From Bacillota bacterium (GTDB taxonomy: Bacteria; Bacillota; Clostridia; Peptostreptococcales; Anaerovoracaceae): a DNA stretch of 33,911 bases. The position numbers and the translations under genes are program-made. Numbering within the stretch: the stretch's first letter is position 1; the number at the start of each line of letters is the position of its first letter. This document shows positions 24,593 to 32,858 of the stretch, in pieces. Below the pieces are notes generated by a model. That model was not told the DNA's origin. It saw only the letters and a list, made by a program, of their open reading frames with translations, and ran no database searches. The stretch is taken from contig JAUMVD010000020.1 in assembly GCA_030530285.1 (NCBI GenBank), positions 1-33,911 of the forward strand. The letters run 5' to 3'.

Positions 24593-24905
24593 CCAAAAAC
24601 AAAAGCGCCCATCCTTACAAGGACAAGCGCTAGCCTGCGGTACCACCTTGTTTGGCCGGTTCGTTTCAAAAACAAAAACCGTGCCCACTCTGCAGAGTGC
24701 CATCACACTCCCCGCCCTGTAACACCGGCGTCGCGTCTCAGCTACTGAGCGCTCTCATCATTTGCTGATGCCCGCGCCTTTCACCTCGCCCTCAGAGGCC
24801 CATTATACTGAAACCGCATCTGCCCGGATCACACCGTCCCGGACTCTCTGTGAGACCGTCCCTCAGTTTTACTTCCTCGTCTTCGGTTTGGTTATGACTT
24901 ATTTC
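24593..24905 (-). promoter_or_regulatory. T-box leader, predicted Trp (UGG) specifier
   Basis: The minus strand has the T-box core AAGGTGGTACCGC (24637-24649), followed by a terminator hairpin AGCGC...GCGCT (24604-24631) and a T-rich run. Upstream a Stem I can be drawn: GAGG-AAGTAAA-ACTGA on the 5' side pairs with TCAGT-ATAATGGG-CCTC on the 3' side. The specifier loop then reads ATAATGGG, giving UGG plus the usual following purine. That matches a tRNA-Trp-sensing switch before a tryptophan synthase gene. The T-box UGGU would pair best with an A discriminator, whereas bacterial tRNA-Trp usually has G, so a G-U pair is needed. This leader fills most of the 463-base stretch between the neighbouring genes. 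Confidence 0.88.
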
Positions 24906-24911
24906 TTTGTT

Positions 24912-24940
24912 AGAATACCACAAGTTTTTGGTGCTGTCAA
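24912..24940 (-). promoter_or_regulatory. Sigma-A promoter of the T-box leader and trpB
   Basis: Consensus TTGACA (24935-24940) and TATTCT (24912-24917) are 17 bases apart on the minus strand. It begins about 43 bases after the stop codon of the adhesin gene, with no terminator seen between. Confidence 0.85.
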
Positions 24941-24982
24941 TGTGTTTTGTCCACAAATATGAAATTGCTTTCGGTTCACGCA

Positions 24983-26755
24983 TTACTGCGCAATGCTGTT
25001 CACAACGCACCGGCTGTCGGAATAATCGTTCCAGCTCGACTTGGTGTTTACAAAAGAAGCGGCTCTTCCCTTGTCGTCATCGATTTCAAACAGGACTTTA
25101 CTCCCTTTCACTCTACCTCCTTTGACGTCTTCGATGCGATCCAGTTCATATCGGAGCGTTTCATTTTCGCTGCACTCATAGGTCCCCTCCTCTACGTCGG
25201 TAAAGGTCACCGACCTGCTGATGTACTCTGCATCTCCGGAATGTTCCCGCACATATTCCCGGGAAAACGTTATGATCTCATGACGTTCTACTTCTTCCTG
25301 ATCCAGGGCCGTGGTTCCTTTTAATTCTATGATGAATGACGGCACGCCGTGATCCCACCAGAGTTCATCTGTCTTGATCTTTTTCGTTATGGTGATGTCC
25401 GCTCTGTACGGATACACGACTTCCGTTTCGACTTCATTGGTTTTTCTGTCGTACGTCCCGTTCCCATCGGTATAGGAAACCGTCGCTGTATTGCGGAATA
25501 CCGCGGTGAAATCATCGGTGAAATGACCGTGCTGCTTCACTTCATCGTCCCCCGCGCTGAGGCTCACATCCACAAGCATATAGTACATGTAACCGTATAT
25601 TTCATCTGCGCTCATGTCGATGGCCTCGGCCCTGATGACATGATCGTCGATGCTGATATCAAACAGGTCGCTGACATCGCTGCCGGATCCCCGGAGGATC
25701 TTCACCTCATCGATACTGAGGCAGCTGTCGATCTCGTCCGTTATGCAAAAGCCATCCAGGAGATTTCCTTCTTCGGTCTCCATGGGCAAAAGCGCCGCTA
25801 TCCTGTATTTCCACTGCGCTTCCCAGGATCTGACACAGGTTTTTTCCTGATACTCTTCACCATCACCCGATACCTGCTTTCTGATGGCCTCGCTGCCTTC
25901 CGCCGGTATATCTGATGGTATGACTTTAGCCGTTTCAAAGCCGATCACGTTGAAACTGGAGTCGCTCCTGCCGTCGAGAATAAACTGATCGTGAGTCGTT
26001 CCCTCGAATGCGTAGGAGAAGGTGACCTTGGCCGCTTCAGCCGGATTATAGTTCGCGGCGGAAGGACCCGCCACCACGCTTCCCCGCATGTCTTTGACAA
26101 ACAGATACCCCTCAACCGTGTTTTTGTATTTCAGCACTGAGCCGTTCTGATTGGTCCACAGTTTTTTCACATCCGACGGCAGCATACCGATCCCCTGTGA
26201 ATTATCCACATCCGTGAAGGTGAAGAAGCCTTTGATATCCACGGGCTCATCGGTCCCGGAAACGAAGAATTCATGCCGCAGCCGCACGTAGTGCACGTTG
26301 GTCCAGACAAAGCGGCAGAACCCGCCTGTGACAAATGCTTTGGACGCATTGTTCACATCCCAGTCAATATAGGTCGTTTTGACGTCGATCCAGTCATCCT
26401 GATACCGGAACAACTGGTTATACCTGACGCCGCACTGCCCCTTCTTATTATTCTTCAGATAAAACCCCTTGCGGGTGATTCCATCGTTGGTATTATTTCC
26501 CGTGGTGCCGAAGTATTCATCCACCGTCTTGTCCATCACTCTGAAGGTATACTCGGGATCCACCATACTGTCAGCAGGGATGTTTTCACGTACCGGTGTG
26601 GCGGCGTAATCAAACGTATGGATCCCCGGATACGTTGACATGTCCTGATAATTGCCGGTATTGATCGTAAAGCCGCTGACATCGGCCGGCGACATTGACA
26701 CGACCCCGATGCACAGAATCAGGACCAGCATTCCCGTCATTACTCTTGTCTTCAA
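24983..26755 (-). CDS. Large secreted adhesin with isopeptide/CnaB-like domains
   Basis: This is a 590-residue secreted protein, last gene of the TasA/SipW operon. It has a signal peptide (MKTRVMTGMLVLILCIGVV). A first globular part (about residues 30-270) is rich in aromatic residues, with a FTFTDVDNSQG motif. A second part (about 290-440) resembles fimbrial isopeptide-forming domains, ending in TATVSYTDGNG. A third, CnaB-like part begins at DITITKKIKTDE (about 447) and includes VTFTDVEEGTYEC and ASFVNTK. It ends about 20 residues later with no LPxTG motif or membrane helix, so its anchoring is unclear. I chose a TTG start at 26755: AGGGAGG is eight bases upstream and the signal peptide then begins MKTR. 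A longer reading would overlap the upstream gene. Confidence 0.8.
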   Translation of the reverse strand: MKTRVMTGMLVLILCIGVVSMSPADVSGFTINTGNYQDMSTYPGIHTFDYAATPVRENIPADSMVDPEYTFRVMDKTVDEYFGTTGNNTNDGITRKGFYLKNNKKGQCGVRYNQLFRYQDDWIDVKTTYIDWDVNNASKAFVTGGFCRFVWTNVHYVRLRHEFFVSGTDEPVDIKGFFTFTDVDNSQGIGMLPSDVKKLWTNQNGSVLKYKNTVEGYLFVKDMRGSVVAGPSAANYNPAEAAKVTFSYAFEGTTHDQFILDGRSDSSFNVIGFETAKVIPSDIPAEGSEAIRKQVSGDGEEYQEKTCVRSWEAQWKYRIAALLPMETEEGNLLDGFCITDEIDSCLSIDEVKILRGSGSDVSDLFDISIDDHVIRAEAIDMSADEIYGYMYYMLVDVSLSAGDDEVKQHGHFTDDFTAVFRNTATVSYTDGNGTYDRKTNEVETEVVYPYRADITITKKIKTDELWWDHGVPSFIIELKGTTALDQEEVERHEIITFSREYVREHSGDAEYISRSVTFTDVEEGTYECSENETLRYELDRIEDVKGGRVKGSKVLFEIDDDKGRAASFVNTKSSWNDYSDSRCVVNSIAQ

Positions 26756-26757
26756 TA

Positions 26758-27243
26758 TCAAAACCTCCCTGATTTGCTGTCCACGCACTCGCTGTAAACG
26801 ATGATTTCGAATCCCTTAAGATCCGCTTCACTGACGTTCTCCGCGATCTCCACATGCTCAAACAGATTTGACGTTTCCTCACCGGGCTTCAGCGGTTTGT
26901 TGAAATACCAATATCCGTCTTCTCTGCACTCCCAGTTCTCTGTATCGTAAGTAATCTTCGCGTATTTCTGGGCGTTCCCATCCGAAAACGCTGTCATGAC
27001 TCTTACCATACAAGGTGATAGTCCCTTATTCTTGATATGAACTTTCTTGGTGATGATCATTCCCGGCTGCAGATGACCGGGATCATCAAATTCTTCATTG
27101 ATATCTAATGCGGCGTTTCCTACAGTGACACTGTTTATGATTTTGTCATCACTAACCAGATACGCGCTGACGAACAACACTCCACCGAAGCAGGTCAGGT
27201 TCAGCAAGAGCGCGATCAAGACGATAAGTAATTTTTTCTCCAT
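26758..27243 (-). CDS. Small TasA-like secreted protein
   Basis: This 161-residue protein has an N-terminal signal (LLIVLIALLLNLTCFGGVLFVSA) followed by a segment of TasA/camelysin type: SVTVGNAALDINEEFDD, then LQPGMIITKKVHIKNKG, as in proteins processed by SipW. It has a single compact beta domain and no membrane anchor at its C-terminus. It starts just three bases after sipW. Its stop is two bases before the adhesin start, so it was probably made together with both. A role as a minor fibre or adaptor component is inference. Confidence 0.82.
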   Translation of the reverse strand: MEKKLLIVLIALLLNLTCFGGVLFVSAYLVSDDKIINSVTVGNAALDINEEFDDPGHLQPGMIITKKVHIKNKGLSPCMVRVMTAFSDGNAQKYAKITYDTENWECREDGYWYFNKPLKPGEETSNLFEHVEIAENVSEADLKGFEIIVYSECVDSKSGRF

Positions 27244-27246
27244 GGG

Positions 27247-27630
27247 TCACGCTCCTCCTTTCCCGATGAGATACCCCAGCCCGGGTATCCAGAACACAAT
27301 CGTCCCCTTGATCTCTTCGTTTTTGATCCGCCACGGGTCTGACGATTCATTGGCATCGCCTTTCGTGATCCACCCGGACTTGCTATGTTCCACCAGTCTG
27401 TGTATCACCAAAGCCCCTCCGGTTTCAAAAGCTGCAATATCCTTTTCCCGGAACTCATCTTCTCTCGTGTTAATGATTGCCAGGCTTCCGGTTTTGATTG
27501 TCGGTTCCATGGAGCCGCTGAGCACGACTGCAGGCCTGGCTCCCGCCAGCGTCATGACCGCCGCGGCTGCGATGATCATGACCGCTATCGAGCAGACGAT
27601 TCTGCCGGTCCATCTAGCCATTCTTTTCAT
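27247..27630 (-). CDS. sipW: Signal peptidase of the SipW (S26B, archaeal/ER) type
   Basis: This 127-residue membrane protease would process the TasA-like proteins of the same operon. It has one N-terminal helix (about residues 10-30) and the SipW boxes SGSMEPTI with nucleophile Ser40, VIHR with His77 in place of the usual Lys, and TKGDANESSDP with the Asp residues. The Ser/His form is the mark of the SipW group. It is shorter than B. subtilis SipW (about 190), ending after GLGYLIGK without a second helix. Its start overlaps the preceding gene by 17 bases. The ATG at 27630 has AAAGGGG before it. In contrast to the LepB homologue at 8086-8640, its catalytic residues are intact. Confidence 0.92.
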   Translation of the reverse strand: MKRMARWTGRIVCSIAVMIIAAAAVMTLAGARPAVVLSGSMEPTIKTGSLAIINTREDEFREKDIAAFETGGALVIHRLVEHSKSGWITKGDANESSDPWRIKNEEIKGTIVFWIPGLGYLIGKGGA

Positions 27631-28744
27631 TTTTACCCCTTTTTAATGCTATGATCACCAGCATCAGAATCATTGCTCCGCAAAGAGCCAGAGCCGCAAT
27701 CATCTTGATCCATCCCGCATCTCCTGTCCTGACCGCAGCGCCGCGCTCATCAGAACCTGCGAGTTTGGTCTCAAATATCCATCGGGTCTGCCTGCCCAGA
27801 TCCTGATAACGGTTATCGGAATCCTCAGGAAACCCCAGTGTGTACACGAATTCCACAGAGCCGCCGGGCTCTATACATGCGATGCTGACGGGTCGTTTCA
27901 ATGTGTCCGATACGAGAGGCCCGTCATATACTGTTCTGCCGGAACATTGCAGCTTCAGAGATACCTTGCCGAGTAGCTCCGATGACTGATTATCCGTTCT
28001 GAATAACAGCTCCGCTTTCTTACCCGAATCATTCCTTATGGTCATGCTGTCTGTCCTGATATCTCCGGGTAAGATGTCGCCGAAGCCGGCAAACAGGTCC
28101 TCCGAATCGCTGACGATGGCTCCGTCCCGATTGATCTTCATCACGTGACGGTCAGCTGCGGACACCGTACGGGAAACAGCTGATCCATCCGCCGCCGATG
28201 CCTGAATGGTCACCGGCCCCCACGGATCATCCCGTTCGAAATCAGGCGTGAAGTTTTCCGCCTGTATGGCGTCCGCGGTCACTGTCGTTCTGAAACCGGT
28301 AAATCCGCTGTCCTGACCCGCCTGCGGCACCCGGATGCCTTCAAAAACATCAGATGACTCGCCTCGCTTTATGACGTCAAGGCAGTAAAACCAGCTGCCT
28401 TTAAGCACCCATCTGTCATTGAGTCCATACACATCCCGCGCGCTGATTTCCGGCTTTCCGCCCTTATTGGTCTCCGCCTGAAACCGCAGTCTGACATAGC
28501 TGGCGCTTCCCTTGACCGTAACCCGCGGGATATAACTGCACGTTTCTCCCGGCATGCATGCTGATCCATCCGTTATTTCCTTCAGGCCGCTGCTCGTTTC
28601 GCATAACTGCTGCACCTGCACCTGAACATCGGAAGTCCTTATATGATTATCAAATACTTTCACACCACCTGTCGCCGCGTACGTCAGGCACGCGGCAGCT
28701 GTGATGGCCATGACCGTCAGGACAGCCGCGATACGCTTTTTCAT
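27614..28744 (-). CDS. Membrane-anchored TasA-related surface protein
   Basis: This 376-residue protein has a signal peptide (MKKRIAAVLTVMAITAAACLTYAATGG), a large beta-rich extracellular part and one C-terminal membrane helix (about 343-367, WIKMIAALALCGAMILMLVIIAL) ending in basic KRGKNEKNG. The extracellular part carries two TasA-like units: the first has PGETCSYIPRVTVKGSASYVRLRFQ, the second has LPGDIRTDSMTIRNDSGKKAELLFR. I infer that it anchors or starts the fibre. Its ATG overlaps the stop of the TasA-like gene (ATGA), so translation is coupled. No sortase signal is seen. Confidence 0.82.
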   Translation of the reverse strand: MKKRIAAVLTVMAITAAACLTYAATGGVKVFDNHIRTSDVQVQVQQLCETSSGLKEITDGSACMPGETCSYIPRVTVKGSASYVRLRFQAETNKGGKPEISARDVYGLNDRWVLKGSWFYCLDVIKRGESSDVFEGIRVPQAGQDSGFTGFRTTVTADAIQAENFTPDFERDDPWGPVTIQASAADGSAVSRTVSAADRHVMKINRDGAIVSDSEDLFAGFGDILPGDIRTDSMTIRNDSGKKAELLFRTDNQSSELLGKVSLKLQCSGRTVYDGPLVSDTLKRPVSIACIEPGGSVEFVYTLGFPEDSDNRYQDLGRQTRWIFETKLAGSDERGAAVRTGDAGWIKMIAALALCGAMILMLVIIALKRGKNEKNG

Positions 28745-29415
28745 CTGCCCGTTTCATCTGCGCCTGCCTGTCCGCTGAGGACTGACCAGACTTCCGCCGG
28801 TACGTCGGTATCCGCTTCGGTAATGTCCGCGGTCTGTATCGCAAAGGCTTCCACCGGGATCTCCAGCGACGTTCCGTCCAGGCCCTGACCCTCTACGATA
28901 TTCTTAAAGGTGATCGTGCCATCCTGAAAGAACACCGATGTAGTCTGACCGGCCGGCAAGGCGGCGCACTTTTGCGATGTTCCATAAACGTATACATAAG
29001 CATTGCTGCCCGCGTTTTCTTTTTTGTCCACCAGCGCCCATCCGCTGTCCACCGTGTAGTCAAACAGCTCCTGCATGCCCTGCGAGACGCTGCTCCCGTC
29101 CTGTGAGGCGACCTTCACATCTGCCTTTGGAATCGATACCTTCAGGAATACGAAAGCGTCATTATTGCCTTTGTTCTTTACCTGCGGGTCTTTCGTCAGA
29201 TCCTTGTTCGGTGTGATGTTATCTCTCTCATCAGCGGCATCGTCATAAAGGGGTTCTTCCAGCTGTATATCGATATTTCCCACCGTCCAGGTGTTGGTCT
29301 TGTTGTCCGTTGCCGTGAAGTAAGCTGACGCCCCGCCGACTGCCATAATCAATGCCAGCGCCCCCGTGATCAGCACTGCTTTGCCGATGCGTTTCCCTGT
29401 TTGTTTCTTTCTCAT
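28741..29415 (-). CDS. TasA-like fibre protein, first gene of the surface operon
   Basis: This 224-residue secreted protein resembles TasA/CotN/camelysin fibre proteins. The SipW-type signal is clear: basic start, hydrophobic helix, then GGASAYFTATDNKTNTWTVG, with cleavage likely near ASA. After it comes the typical PNKDLTKDPQVKNKGNNDAFVFLK segment (about residues 69-92). TasA proteins build extracellular amyloid-like fibres in Bacillus biofilms; the same role here is inferred from family and from SipW in the operon. GGAG before the ATG gives a ribosome site. The next gene overlaps its stop. Confidence 0.88.
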   Translation of the reverse strand: MRKKQTGKRIGKAVLITGALALIMAVGGASAYFTATDNKTNTWTVGNIDIQLEEPLYDDAADERDNITPNKDLTKDPQVKNKGNNDAFVFLKVSIPKADVKVASQDGSSVSQGMQELFDYTVDSGWALVDKKENAGSNAYVYVYGTSQKCAALPAGQTTSVFFQDGTITFKNIVEGQGLDGTSLEIPVEAFAIQTADITEADTDVPAEVWSVLSGQAGADETGR

Positions 29416-29460
29416 CTCAATTCTCCTTTTATCTGTGATTTCCGCTGTGTTTGTGACCTT

Positions 29461-29475
29461 TGGTAATATTTACCA
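29461..29475. promoter_or_regulatory. Inverted repeat near the start point of the TasA-like operon
   Basis: TGGTAA and TTACCA form 6-bp arms around a three-base centre, about 15-30 bases downstream of the predicted -10 box. Position suggests an operator, without direct proof. Confidence 0.35.
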
Positions 29476-29490
29476 TTTGCGGTTGAGCTC

Positions 29491-29519
29491 ATTATACTAC
29501 CATTTATTTCCAGTTGCAA
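29491..29519 (-). promoter_or_regulatory. Putative sigma-A promoter of the TasA/SipW operon
   Basis: TTGCAA (29514-29519) and a perfect TATAAT (29491-29496) are exactly 17 bases apart on the minus strand, about 75 bases before the TasA-like ATG. The -35 box lies in a perfect 12-bp palindrome CAGTTGCAACTG (29511-29522). Confidence 0.75.
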
Positions 29520-29566
29520 CTGTTTTTTGTAAATATTTTCCATGTAGACAAGCGATGTTCTAACAT

Positions 29567-29596
29567 AAAAAATGCCGCACACAACTGTGCGGCATT
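29567..29596 (-). terminator. Terminator of the transporter operon
   Basis: AATGCCGCAC (29571-29580) and GTGCGGCATT (29587-29596) form a perfect 10-bp stem with a six-base loop. On the minus strand it ends in TTTTTT. It lies about 90 bases after the MFS stop codon and separates this operon from the TasA-like one. Confidence 0.93.
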
Positions 29597-29687
29597 AATG
29601 ATTCTCAGAACCTATACGCATTGTTCGGAAGCACTGGTTATTATTTTTATCAACTATTTGAAAGGAGGTGATTTTCAGTCAAATAAA

Positions 29688-30893
29688 TCATAACATTATA
29701 GGCCCTGCTTGTTTTTGAGTTCTTGAAAGGATCAGCATGCAAATTAGCGTTATAACGCCTACTGTTGCAACCATAATAAATGAAGTTGTGTATGCCCCTG
29801 TGTGCGCAAACATTTCACTTGCCGTAATTGGCCCGATATATCCCCCGGCAGAATAACCTATGCAAATTATTCCATAATTCAAGGCACTGTTTTCTACGCC
29901 GTAACTGTCTGATATGAATGCCGGGAAACAACTCGCGCATCCCCCGTAAGCGAATATTATGCTCATTGAACAGGCGATAAAGACGGATAATGAGCTGCCT
30001 GTCAGAAGCAATATGATTCCGCCAACTGTCATTAAGGAAGCTGCCATAATAAGTACGGTGCACTTTCCGGCTTTATCAGAAAGTGGTCCCCAAAACAGCC
30101 TGCCTGCAATATTGGCAAGGCTGATTGCCATCACTATACCGGCAACATTAGGGATATTTCCAATCGATTTTGCCATCAGACCGCACTGACTGATTATCAT
30201 GAGTCCACAAGTCGCAAATCCGGTATATGCTATGATCATAAGTGGGAACGATTTGTCTTTTAACATTACCCTGTTGCCAACATTGTCAGAACGATTATTT
30301 AAGGCATCTGTTCCCGTTGATTTGCTCTTGACACTTCCTATCTCAATGGCACAAACGGCCATCACGATCGAAAAGGATACTCCCATGACTCTGAGATTAA
30401 AAAGCTCTCCACCGACTTCGATCAACCTTTGCATTACTGGTGCGCAAATGAAGGCGCTTGATCCATAGAATGCTGTCATCAAACCGGTCGCCAATCCTGT
30501 CTTGTCCTCAAAGACTGTCACTAAGTTCTTGAAAACGACATTAAATGTCGATGCGCTGCCAAACCCCGCAAAGAGACCATAAAACAGATATAGTCCCTTG
30601 ATGTCTGTCACAAATCCAGATCCTAATATCCCGGCGCAGAAAATCGCTGAAAAAAGCAAGTATAACGATCGGATGCGATACTTTTTCACTAGCAATCCGC
30701 CTAAAATCATAGGGATTGGGACTATTCCCGTGTATATCGTAAAAGTCAAAGCCAGAGAGGTGGCGGAAACATCATGTCCAAATATTTCCGCCGCCTCTTC
30801 CATAAAGCCCACTTGGTTAACACTCCACGCAAACCCACTGCCCAGGCACATGCATACCAGACAACTTGTTGCTAGTACTCTGTATCTCTGCAT
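29688..30893 (-). CDS. MFS transporter, OFA (oxalate/formate antiporter-like) type
   Basis: This 401-residue permease has twelve predicted helices and the features of the OFA family: WSVNQVGFMEE in helix one, GGLLVKKYR (loop 2-3 motif), a gap between helices six and seven (about residues 185-210, Ser/Asn-rich), and GRLFWGPLSDKAG in loop 8-9. Relatives carry oxalate/formate or other small carboxylates. Here the partners are a ureohydrolase-like, an amidase-like and a TPP enzyme, so it may import a substrate or export a product of their pathway. GGAG lies nine bases before the ATG, and the gap to the TPP gene is 18 bases. Confidence 0.88.
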   Translation of the reverse strand: MQRYRVLATSCLVCMCLGSGFAWSVNQVGFMEEAAEIFGHDVSATSLALTFTIYTGIVPIPMILGGLLVKKYRIRSLYLLFSAIFCAGILGSGFVTDIKGLYLFYGLFAGFGSASTFNVVFKNLVTVFEDKTGLATGLMTAFYGSSAFICAPVMQRLIEVGGELFNLRVMGVSFSIVMAVCAIEIGSVKSKSTGTDALNNRSDNVGNRVMLKDKSFPLMIIAYTGFATCGLMIISQCGLMAKSIGNIPNVAGIVMAISLANIAGRLFWGPLSDKAGKCTVLIMAASLMTVGGIILLLTGSSLSVFIACSMSIIFAYGGCASCFPAFISDSYGVENSALNYGIICIGYSAGGYIGPITASEMFAHTGAYTTSFIMVATVGVITLICMLILSRTQKQAGPIML

Positions 30894-30911
30894 GCTATCT
30901 CCTACTTTGCA

Positions 30912-32003
30912 TTATTCTGGTTTTTTTACTGTCAGACCCTTGGCAAAGCCTTCCGTTACATGGCTGATTCCTGCCTTATCGATAATGATATTCAATATAC
31001 CCGGGAGCCCGCTTGCCTGAATTTCCTTGATTGCAGGAATTATTTCTTCAGGCTTTGTAATAAGGAACCCCTTACCTCCCCATACAGGCGGCATCAGGTC
31101 GTAACGCCTTTCTTCTGCGAGAACCAGACCTACCGGACCATACTTCTTCAATTCTTCAGGATGTCTGCTTTGTTCTGCCATTTTGATCATTCCCCACGAA
31201 GAGTCATTAAATACCACACCAACTACAGGAATGCCTTCTCTGGCAAAAGTATCAAATTCCATTGCATGGAACCCGAAGCTTCCGTCTCCAGTGCAGTACA
31301 TTACAGGTGTCTTATGGGCTTCCCATGCGCCCATAACGTATCCTGCGCCGGACCCTATTGTACCGAGAGGCCCCTTCTCCAGAATCTGTCCTGGCACGTG
31401 AGCTCTGAAGTTGTTCTTTGCCCAATGCGTAACATCTCCGCCGTCGCAGATCATGGACCAGTCACGTCCTTCTGTATCCAGGAATTTAGCGACTTCTGCT
31501 GCAGCACGTCCAGGATGCATTGGTGACTTTTCATCTGTCCTCGCTGCGACATATCTTGCCATGGCTTCTTCATACAGAGCTTTTGCTTCCCTATACCAGT
31601 CGTCCTTCTTAGGGATGTCTTCCCCTTGCAGCTCTGCCAACAACTGCTTGGCAACGTTGCCGGATCCACCTACGATTCCTACTTCTGCTTCTGCGTTCAT
31701 ACCGATCATAGCTGAATCCATATTGACCTGTATGAATTTGGCATCTTCGGCATATGTCGGTGCCTTCGCTTTGCCGATCATACCTCGCTCGATGAAAACA
31801 GGATATTCACCCTCAATCATCCCCTTTGGATTTCTTACTCCGGTAAGTCCACCTGGCAGACAATCCTTGGCCTCTTCAAATTTCTGAAATGATTTCGTAA
31901 GATCCAGTCTTTTTTTGCCGCCCAGTTCTTCAGGATGAGTATTGTATTTCTCAACAAGCTTCGGATTGAGTGTCATATTAGCATTGGCTGCGTTATTAGC
32001 CAT
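30912..32003 (-). CDS. TPP enzyme lacking the N-terminal PYR domain
   Basis: The 363-residue protein belongs to the acetolactate synthase/oxalyl-CoA decarboxylase group but is far shorter than the usual 550. The C-terminal TPP-binding (PP) domain is complete at about residues 150-345: GTIGSGAGYVMGAW, CTGDGSFGF (Gly239-Gly241) and the FNDSSWGM Asn266, giving the GDG-x(~25)-N diphosphate/metal motif. Before it is only the last part of a central domain (KFIQVNMDSAMIGMNAEAEVGIVGG). The PYR domain, which carries the Glu needed to activate TPP, is missing. This is not a cut-off gene: the start has its own AAGGAG site and the nitrilase gene ends 19 bases upstream. It must either pair with a PYR subunit from elsewhere or do something else. 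Its reaction is unknown. Confidence 0.88.
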   Translation of the reverse strand: MANNAANANMTLNPKLVEKYNTHPEELGGKKRLDLTKSFQKFEEAKDCLPGGLTGVRNPKGMIEGEYPVFIERGMIGKAKAPTYAEDAKFIQVNMDSAMIGMNAEAEVGIVGGSGNVAKQLLAELQGEDIPKKDDWYREAKALYEEAMARYVAARTDEKSPMHPGRAAAEVAKFLDTEGRDWSMICDGGDVTHWAKNNFRAHVPGQILEKGPLGTIGSGAGYVMGAWEAHKTPVMYCTGDGSFGFHAMEFDTFAREGIPVVGVVFNDSSWGMIKMAEQSRHPEELKKYGPVGLVLAEERRYDLMPPVWGGKGFLITKPEEIIPAIKEIQASGLPGILNIIIDKAGISHVTEGFAKGLTVKKPE

Positions 32004-32022
32004 TTTGCATCACTCCTTATGT

Positions 32023-32838
32023 TTAGAATTTCCATTGTTTAATCTCTGAAAGCTGTCGCAAAGTATCTATGATCAAATCTGTCTTATGAGGTGCTTCATT
32101 TCTCCTATTGTTTTCCTCAAGATCTATTTCATAAATACCCATTGCCTCTACGCCTTCGTCAAGTGTGTAAACGAGCTTTCCTCTCTGATCCGCAATACAG
32201 CTTCCTCCCCTGTGTTTTTCGTTATAAGGTGCAAAGCCATTTATTGCTACAGCATAGACCTGATTCAATATGCCTATCGAAGAAACATACTTATGCAGGT
32301 TAGGAATCGTATCCCAGGCCATTGTTGAAATGATTATTTCCGCTCCCTTGAGCGTTAAAAGCCTTGCAGGTTCCGGGAACTCGATTTCATAGCAGATCAG
32401 AAGTCCAATCCTGCCAAACGGGGTATCAATTACCTCGTATACCGGTTCTCCCGGAGTCGCCTTGTCATTTTCCTCGAGCCACAGATATGTTTTCCTATGA
32501 TTTCCTGCCCAGTTGCCATACGAATCGATAAATGCGTACGAAATATATGGTTTGTCGTTACCATTTTTTTCTGGATACGAAATCAGTATATTAATATCGT
32601 TTTCTCTGGCAAGAGTTTTTAACTTTTCAAAGAACGGGTCATTCTGGTCAATGGCACATTCTCGCAATTCATCCGCGCTGATATCATACGCAGAGTAATA
32701 TAACTCCGGGAAACAAATCATGTTGGCCCCTTTTGCTGCAGCCTCTTTGACCCACTGAATCAATTTCTGCTCATTGGCTTCAGGATTTGCCTTTGCCGCT
32801 TCCGCCTGTGCTATTGCAATTCTTAATTTCTTATACAT
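32023..32838 (-). CDS. Nitrilase-superfamily amidohydrolase
   Basis: This 271-residue C-N hydrolase has the whole catalytic triad: Glu45 in CFPEL, Lys116 in NHRKTYL and Cys149 in LLICYEIEFPE. The GDxxxxE-type ends of the motifs fit amide or carbamoyl hydrolysis (relatives include N-carbamoylputrescine amidase and omega-amidase), but the exact substrate is not clear. It is the second gene of the four-gene operon, with 20 bases to the ureohydrolase-like gene and 19 to the TPP gene. A reaction after the guanidino/ureido step is a reasonable inference. Confidence 0.92.
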   Translation of the reverse strand: MYKKLRIAIAQAEAAKANPEANEQKLIQWVKEAAAKGANMICFPELYYSAYDISADELRECAIDQNDPFFEKLKTLARENDINILISYPEKNGNDKPYISYAFIDSYGNWAGNHRKTYLWLEENDKATPGEPVYEVIDTPFGRIGLLICYEIEFPEPARLLTLKGAEIIISTMAWDTIPNLHKYVSSIGILNQVYAVAINGFAPYNEKHRGGSCIADQRGKLVYTLDEGVEAMGIYEIDLEENNRRNEAPHKTDLIIDTLRQLSEIKQWKF

Positions 32839-32858
32839 TGCTTATAACCCTTTCATTC

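Noticed and set aside
24520..24675. N-terminal extension of the trpB-type protein by about 52 codons
   Set aside because: The extra codons lie in the T-box terminator region; the ATG at 24519 has its own ribosome site and matches the family start.
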